Shown here piece by piece: positions 58,657 through 64,000 of a stretch of DNA of 64,000 nt; the stretch's first letter is position 1, and every line of letters begins with the position of its first letter. Below the pieces are notes generated by a model. The model saw only the letters and a program-made list of their open reading frames with translations. It was not told the origin of the DNA and made no database searches. The stretch spans positions 397,901 to 461,900 of the forward strand of contig JADNRV010000022.1 in assembly GCA_015499995.1 (NCBI GenBank), in the 5' to 3' direction. The stretch comes from Flammula alnicola (taxonomy: Eukaryota > Basidiomycota > Agaricomycetes > Agaricales > Strophariaceae). The position numbers and the translations under genes are program-made.

Positions 58657-61600
58657 ATGCAATTACCATGCTCTCTCTCGTGCGAAAGTCAGAACGGTAG
58701 AACAATCGTTGGAACCACCGCCCTCTTGGACTCGGGCGCTGGCGGACAATTCATCCACCAGCAGTTTGCGAACTCTCTTGGACTGAAACTACGACGGCTT
58801 TGGAGACCGATCAAAGCCAAGAACGTGGACGGAACACCTAATAAGGAAGGAATGATATCATACTATGTCATCATCGACCTCACCATCAACGGAAGAACGG
58901 ACCCGACCCGACTTTTAGTCACCGGCCTCGGGAAGCAGAAGATTATTCTGGGCTTCCCTTGGCTTCGAAGACAAAACCCGAACATTGACTGGGAACTGGG
59001 AACTCTGACCTGGAGAGAAAAGATTAAGAACTCCCTTCGCAAATTCAGGGATGTATTCATTCGACTTCTTAGGACCGAACCAGCAAAGGAACCACGAAGG
59101 GGTTTCACCACTTCGTCGGACGAAATGGACCTACATCTTGACGAACTGAGGACCGATCCAGAACCTGACAGGAGCCCCACGTACGCGGAGTTTACTCCCG
59201 TATTGAAGAGGACTGTCGAGGTAACCTCAGACGAACTCTGCACAGAGACGGACACCACGGATGACCTGGTAATTTCTTTCATCAGCGGCGAACTTACCAA
59301 AGAAACAAAGGAAACTTGGATCAATGCCAAAACAACCCAAGCGCAAACCTTCGCCTTCGCCCAAGAAAAACCAAAAGAAGAGAAAACACTGGAAGAAATG
59401 ATACCGGCAGAATACCACGAATACTTGGACATCTTCGACAAACAAGCGGCAGCTCGCTTCCCTGAATCTCGACCTTGGGACCACAAGATCGAGATGAAGG
59501 AAGGCTTTGAACCAAAATCGTTCAAAACCTACGCCTTGTCACCTGTCGAAGAAGTAAAGCTGAACGAATTTCTGAAGGAAAACCTCGACAAAGGCTATAT
59601 CCGACCCTCGACCTCACCTATGGCGTCACCCTTCTTTTTCACCTCGAAGAAGGACGGATCCCTGAGACCCTGTCAAGATTATCGGTTTCTAAACGAATGG
59701 ACGATCAAAAATGCCTATCCACTACCCCTCATTCCCGAACTTATGGACAAGCTCAAAGGGGCCAAGTACTTCACGAAACTAGATGTGCGTTGGGGCTACA
59801 ATAACATTCGGATCCGAGACGGAGACCAATGGAAAGCGGCGTTCAAGACAAACAAAGGACTATTCGAACCCACTGTTATGTTCTTTGGGATGTGCAACTC
59901 ACCGGCGACCTTCCAATCCATGATGGACGACATGTTCAAAGATATGACCGCCGACACCCAAGTCGAACATTGGATAATTATCTACATGGACGACATCCTG
60001 CTTTTTTCCAAAAGCAAAGAACGGCTCAAAGAGTACACCAGACGAGTCTTACAACGACTCAGAAAGAACGACCTCTTTTTGAAACCCGAAAAATGCTTCT
60101 TCGAACTCCCAACCATGGAGTACCTAGGCATGATCATTGAGGAAGGACGAATTAGGATGGACTCTGCCAAACTCAAAGGCATCGCGGACTGGCCAGTACC
60201 GAAAACGCTCAAACAAGTTCGATCGTTCCTCGGATTCGGAAACTTCTATCGGAAATTCATCAGAGCCTATTCAGAAATAGCCCGTTCCATGAACGAGTTA
60301 TTAAAGAAAGACCAACCCTTTGAATGGACAGACGCCGCGCAAAAAGCCTTTGACACCCTGAAGAGGCGCTTCACTGAAGAACCCGTACTCCTAATGCCAG
60401 ATACGACCAAACCATTCCAGATAGAATGCGACGCTTCGAAATACGCATCTGGTGCCGTGCTGTCACAGTTGGACACGAACGGCTCCAGACACCCTTGTGC
60501 ATTCATCTCGAAGACCTTTTCACCGGCCGAACGGAACTATGAAATCTACGACAGAGAGCTCCTGGCGATCATCCGAGCAATGCAAGAGTGGAGACACTAC
60601 ATCCAAGGATCACCATTCACGACGACTATCCTATCGGACCACAAGAACCTGACCTACTTCCGTTCTGCCCAGAAACTGAACAGACGACAAGCGCGCTGGT
60701 CTCTGTTCCTGTCAGAATATGACGTCAAACTGGTTCACCAAGCAGGAAGCAAAATGATCCAATCCGACGCACTATCCCGACGGCCAGACCATATCCCAGA
60801 TGATGATACAGATAACGACGACATGACGCTCTTGCCCGAAGGACTCTTCGTAAACCTCATAGACCTCGAATTGCAAGAAAAGATTGCCAATTCTCCAAAC
60901 CTCGACACCGAAGCAGCAGAAGCGCTCAGAATACTACTGGATGATGGACCACGGCACCTACGAAAAGGACTAGAGGACTGGACCACTGCTGAACACGATG
61001 GAAAACGATTGTTGTTCTATAAAGGGAAAAACTATATCCCTAATAGTCAATCACTGCGACGCGAAATCGTGAAGAAATATCACAAACCGCTGACAGCCGG
61101 ACACCCGGGTGAACTGGAAACGTATAATGCTATTCAGGAACATTACTGGTGGCCCGGTATGCGAACCTTCGTGAAATCCTACGTAAAAGGATGCGGAATC
61201 TGCCAACAATTCAAGATCAACAGAAATCCGTCACACCCGGCATTAATAGCACAGGAAACCGCTCACTCGAAACGACCCTTTGCCGATCCAACGATGGATT
61301 TCATCACTGGACTACCCGAGATCAACGGAAAAGATGCGGTACTGGTCGTGGTCGACCATGGTCTTACAGGGGGGGTGATTACCATTCCTTGCTCCACTTC
61401 GGTCACGCAAGAAGAGACCGGACGCCTACTCTTGGATAATCTATACAAAAGATTCGGACTACCTGACAGCCTCAGATCTGACCGTGGCCCTCAATTTGCG
61501 GCAAAAGCCTTCCGAGAGCTTCTGAAGCTCCTTGGCATCAAATCCAAATTGACCACCGCCTATCACCCACAGTCGGATGGTGCTACGGAACGTCTTAACC

Positions 61601-62349
61601 AAGAAATCGAAGCATATATCTCCATATACTGCTCATCAAATCCAGACACTTGGCTCGACTCCATCAGCACTTTGGAATTCACACACAATGATCGGCGACA
61701 TGCGGACAGACAGAGAACCCCGTTTGAACTACAAATGGGGTATTCACCAATCTCCGTTCCCACTTCATTCGAAAACACGAAGTTTCCCGCCGTTGAAGAC
61801 CGAATGAAGCAGTTAATCAAAGATCGAGAAGAAGCACTTGCGGCGCATGAACTAGCCCGAGCAAGAATAGCCGAACGTCGCCAATCGAGATTCGTCCCCT
61901 TCAAGAAAGGACAAAGAGTCTGGTTGGATTCACGAAATCTCAAGACACGTTACAACAAAAAGATGGCACCTAAACGGGAAGGACCATTTTTGATCAAAGA
62001 CGTTCTGGGACCCCTAACCTATCGACTCCAACTCCCGAAACACTGGAGAATTCACGACGTCTTCCACGCTGTCCTCTTGATGCCTTATGTGGAAAATGAG
62101 ATTCATGGGAAGAATTTCACACAGCCTCCTCCGGATCTCATCGACGGAGAAGAAGAATACGAAGTCGACTCAATCCTGAACCACGAGAAACTCCGAAACG
62201 GCCGATACCGATTCCTCATCAAATGGAAAGGCTATTCGGTCGAAGAGGCCAATTGGGAAAATGAAAGCGGGCTTACAAATGCACAGGAAATCCTCACGGC
62301 TTACAAACAACGAGTCCACCTCCCGCCCTACCAGAAACGTCAAACTTAG
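58657..62349 (+). CDS. pol: Gypsy chromovirus Pol polyprotein, intact
   Basis: 1230 residues in a single open frame. Aspartic protease: ALLDSGAGGQFIHQQ (about residue 28). Reverse transcriptase: KKDGSLRPCQDYRFLNEWTI, GYNNIRIRDGDQWKAAF, and the YMDD catalytic box in WIIIYMDDILLFS. RNase H: ECDASKYASGAVLSQLD, YDRELLAIIRAMQEWRHY. Integrase: HHCC zinc finger (KPLTAGHPGELETYNAI, GCGICQQFK), then the D,D-35-E core (MDFITGLP, SDRGPQFAAKAF, HPQSDGATERLNQE). C-terminal chromodomain: YEVDSILNHEKLRNGRYRFL then IKWKGYSVEEANWENES. All catalytic residues I can place are present, so the element could be recently active in trans. Gag is broken. Confidence 0.95.
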   Translation: MQLPCSLSCESQNGRTIVGTTALLDSGAGGQFIHQQFANSLGLKLRRLWRPIKAKNVDGTPNKEGMISYYVIIDLTINGRTDPTRLLVTGLGKQKIILGFPWLRRQNPNIDWELGTLTWREKIKNSLRKFRDVFIRLLRTEPAKEPRRGFTTSSDEMDLHLDELRTDPEPDRSPTYAEFTPVLKRTVEVTSDELCTETDTTDDLVISFISGELTKETKETWINAKTTQAQTFAFAQEKPKEEKTLEEMIPAEYHEYLDIFDKQAAARFPESRPWDHKIEMKEGFEPKSFKTYALSPVEEVKLNEFLKENLDKGYIRPSTSPMASPFFFTSKKDGSLRPCQDYRFLNEWTIKNAYPLPLIPELMDKLKGAKYFTKLDVRWGYNNIRIRDGDQWKAAFKTNKGLFEPTVMFFGMCNSPATFQSMMDDMFKDMTADTQVEHWIIIYMDDILLFSKSKERLKEYTRRVLQRLRKNDLFLKPEKCFFELPTMEYLGMIIEEGRIRMDSAKLKGIADWPVPKTLKQVRSFLGFGNFYRKFIRAYSEIARSMNELLKKDQPFEWTDAAQKAFDTLKRRFTEEPVLLMPDTTKPFQIECDASKYASGAVLSQLDTNGSRHPCAFISKTFSPAERNYEIYDRELLAIIRAMQEWRHYIQGSPFTTTILSDHKNLTYFRSAQKLNRRQARWSLFLSEYDVKLVHQAGSKMIQSDALSRRPDHIPDDDTDNDDMTLLPEGLFVNLIDLELQEKIANSPNLDTEAAEALRILLDDGPRHLRKGLEDWTTAEHDGKRLLFYKGKNYIPNSQSLRREIVKKYHKPLTAGHPGELETYNAIQEHYWWPGMRTFVKSYVKGCGICQQFKINRNPSHPALIAQETAHSKRPFADPTMDFITGLPEINGKDAVLVVVDHGLTGGVITIPCSTSVTQEETGRLLLDNLYKRFGLPDSLRSDRGPQFAAKAFRELLKLLGIKSKLTTAYHPQSDGATERLNQEIEAYISIYCSSNPDTWLDSISTLEFTHNDRRHADRQRTPFELQMGYSPISVPTSFENTKFPAVEDRMKQLIKDREEALAAHELARARIAERRQSRFVPFKKGQRVWLDSRNLKTRYNKKMAPKREGPFLIKDVLGPLTYRLQLPKHWRIHDVFHAVLLMPYVENEIHGKNFTQPPPDLIDGEEEYEVDSILNHEKLRNGRYRFLIKWKGYSVEEANWENESGLTNAQEILTAYKQRVHLPPYQKRQT

Positions 62350-62398
62350 ACGCTCACAGCCTACCGCACAATTAAGCACAGCCACCACTTCATACGAC

Positions 62399-62845
62399 AT
62401 GTGGATCCCAACATTCTATTTCCGAATCCCTTCTGTTCACCGAGCCCAGTCATCGCCACCACCTAGACCGTATTCAACGCGATGCCCACCCTTATTCAAA
62501 GAAGGATGGACCCCCATTCGACGAGAAACAGACGACATATTGAGAGATGCGAAGAGGGAAGAGGACAATTTACGAGAGATCGCAAGGAGGATGGAACACA
62601 GACGACAAGAGCTAGAGGAAATCCTAAACGACAAAGGAATCCCCACTAAACTACAAGTTTCACGCACACTGCCCCAACTCTCGACGCTCCGAGTCATCAC
62701 TGACTCACCCGAACCTTCTTCGAGGTTCTCCACAGCCTCGCCGGACCCGACCCCACTCATTTTTGGCGCCGACCTATCAAGAAGAGTCAGTCGGAACCGA
62801 CACTCCAACTGCTCCGAAAAATCAACAAGTCGATCGAAGACTTAG
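62399..62845 (+). CDS. Small ORF downstream of pol (coiled coil)
   Basis: ATG at 62399 (MWIPTFYFRIPSVHRAQSSP), 148 residues. The middle is a charged coiled coil (EEDNLREIARRMEHRRQELE) and the end Ser/Arg-rich. It begins 50 nt after the pol stop. Codon use and composition are protein-like. No family known to me; some fungal Gypsy elements carry extra 3' ORFs, but I cannot assign a function. Confidence 0.55.
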   Translation: MWIPTFYFRIPSVHRAQSSPPPRPYSTRCPPLFKEGWTPIRRETDDILRDAKREEDNLREIARRMEHRRQELEEILNDKGIPTKLQVSRTLPQLSTLRVITDSPEPSSRFSTASPDPTPLIFGADLSRRVSRNRHSNCSEKSTSRSKT

Positions 62846-64000
62846 TCAAGTCATTCCGGAAACACACCCAGTAAATCGACTCAGAACCAGTCAAAACGAC
62901 ACCGCCCTCCTCTCGCACAGACCAGGAGGCTTTAGTATATAAATTGTATCTTTTGTACCATAACTCCCCATCTCTCATTCCAACCATTCACAGCATGTCT
63001 ATCACCTCTAACATTATCGATCAGCTCATCGACGCACTGAGGACCTCTCCCTTGAAGAAGCCCTTCCAACTCCGCCCAAGACCGGGTTAACGGCACTCTG
63101 TCACCTTGGCACCACCAACACCCCCGAGTCTCGCCGTGCGCAATAGACACGTCTTCAGTAGGGTACGAAGCAACACTGATGCGGCTGATCGCCCCGAAGG
63201 GCCTGGTCCCAATGCCGTAGAAGCCGAAGCTGAAGAAGACGCCATGCCGACCCTCGAGCCGAACCCCGATAACTCCGGTTGGGATACTCCTCCCGACTAC
63301 TTGGTTGGGGAACCCGGCGCACCAGAAGCGACCAACTGGACTGATCGAACTGACGTCACGTTCACCTATGAAGAATACACCAGTCGGTGGTCCACCGCGC
63401 AAGATACGCTCAGGTCCAACGTCTGACCCGCACTCATACTTTGTTAGCCTATGACACCGAAATCCTCCACCAAACACAAATGAGCATCGTCGCTTCAGGA
63501 AGAAATAACACGGCTCCGTGCATATGCCCACACCACCTTCGACAACGCGGTCTGGCATGGCATACACAGACAGCTCGGTGCTATGTTTGCCCTCAGGAGG
63601 ACCTTTGTCCCGGCCGAGGAAACGTACCCAGCGGGCCCAGGACCCTTCGAAGAACACCCCACGTACAATTCGTTCCAACTATAATCGTCGAGAGGTCGGA
63701 CCCTTCCGGCTCCTCTTCCACCGACAGGAGCGGACGCACTAGGTCTTCGGCATACCACACTGCTCCCCAATCCCCTATCGTTGGCACACAACGTCGCACG
63801 CATTCACACCGCGCTGCTATTCTTGTGGCTCCACCCACCATGTCAGGAGGGACTGCCGACGATACGTATGCCGCAGTTGCCACGTCCATGCACCAGGCCA
63901 TGTCACGGCCAATTGTCCCCGATGGGGATCCAGCAGCGACAACGACAGCATTGAAATCTATTTTGATGCTGCCGGACGACCAATCGAAGTCTAGGTCGAT
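62846..64000 (+). pseudogene. Decayed coding region at window end
   Basis: A TATATAA box (about 62936) lies 53-60 nt before an ATG at 62995 (MSITSNIIDQLIDALRTSPL). The frame stops at TAA (63088-63090) but continues open for 336 nt (PEGPGPNAVEAEAEEDAMPT, DVTFTYEEYTSRWSTAQDTL). Beyond 63426 the readable protein moves between frames (LTRTHTLLAYDTEILHQTQM, EEITRLRAYAHTTFDNAVWH, then a Ser/Thr-rich stretch to the end). It looks like one ancestral coding region broken by a stop and indels. Whether it belongs to the retroelement or is host DNA is unclear. Confidence 0.45.

Larger units (their letters stand above)
56577..64000 (+). mobile_element. Ty3/Gypsy chromovirus LTR retrotransposon (right end outside window)
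   Basis: Order: 5' LTR (56577-57083), leader (57084-57607), gag with one stop (57608-58576), pol (58657-62349) with protease, reverse transcriptase, RNase H, integrase and a C-terminal chromodomain, then additional coding sequence (62399 on). The chromodomain places it in the chromoviruses, whose integrase reads histone marks to direct insertion. Only one LTR is in the window, so age and target duplication cannot be judged here. How far it extends beyond 62845 is uncertain. Confidence 0.85.

Noticed and set aside
58863..59525. 220-codon minus-strand frame in the Gypsy element
   Set aside because: Antisense shadow of the intact pol protease region.

Overview
The window is nuclear DNA of a filamentous basidiomycete, most likely an Agaricomycete. 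The signs are densely spliced genes with 45-70 nt GT-AG introns, CDS-dense blocks separated by several-kb gene-poor stretches, basidiomycete-style F-box, arrestin and NAB2 architectures, and a chromodomain Ty3/Gypsy retrotransposon.

Layout. From 1 to 2785 is the 3' part of a CSC1/TMEM63-type channel gene (+). A run of minus-strand genes follows: TIM22 (3403-4134), a four-helix membrane protein gene split by a transposon (4780-6781), a small conserved-looking protein (7353-7934), a TRK potassium transporter (8878-12604), eIF4G (13274-18261), an F-box protein (19771-21426) and two hypothetical genes (22131-25255). Plus-strand genes are a SAP-like protein (25387-26415) and a probable mitochondrial P-loop ATPase (26578-29416). 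Then come NAB2 (minus, 30076-32311), an intron-containing tRNA-Gly(GCC) (32486-32571), a Pcl-type cyclin (minus, 36441-37461), a GNAT acetyltransferase (minus, 41373-42280), D-glycerate 3-kinase (minus) divergent from RER1 (plus) at 45460-47609, and an alpha-arrestin (minus, 50583-54146). The right end (55329-64000) is retrotransposon territory: an LTR-like block and ORF remnant on the minus strand, abutted by a plus-strand chromovirus with a 507-bp LTR, a stop-interrupted gag, an intact 1230-residue pol and extra downstream ORFs.

The genes are ordinary housekeeping functions: protein import, ion transport, translation initiation, mRNA 3' end and export, ER retrieval, and endocytic sorting. 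They do not form a metabolic cluster.

The most unusual item is an 821-bp transposon-like element at 5807-6627. It has 144-bp perfect terminal inverted repeats and a 9-bp target duplication, and it sits inside a coding exon. Its ends carry a GT and an AG placed so that splicing would remove almost all of it and leave 18 extra in-frame nucleotides. Because the ends are inverted copies, this would work in either orientation.

A second pattern is a set of apparent one-base losses, mostly at short C or G runs, in otherwise intact genes. This may be assembly error and matters for anyone annotating the window.
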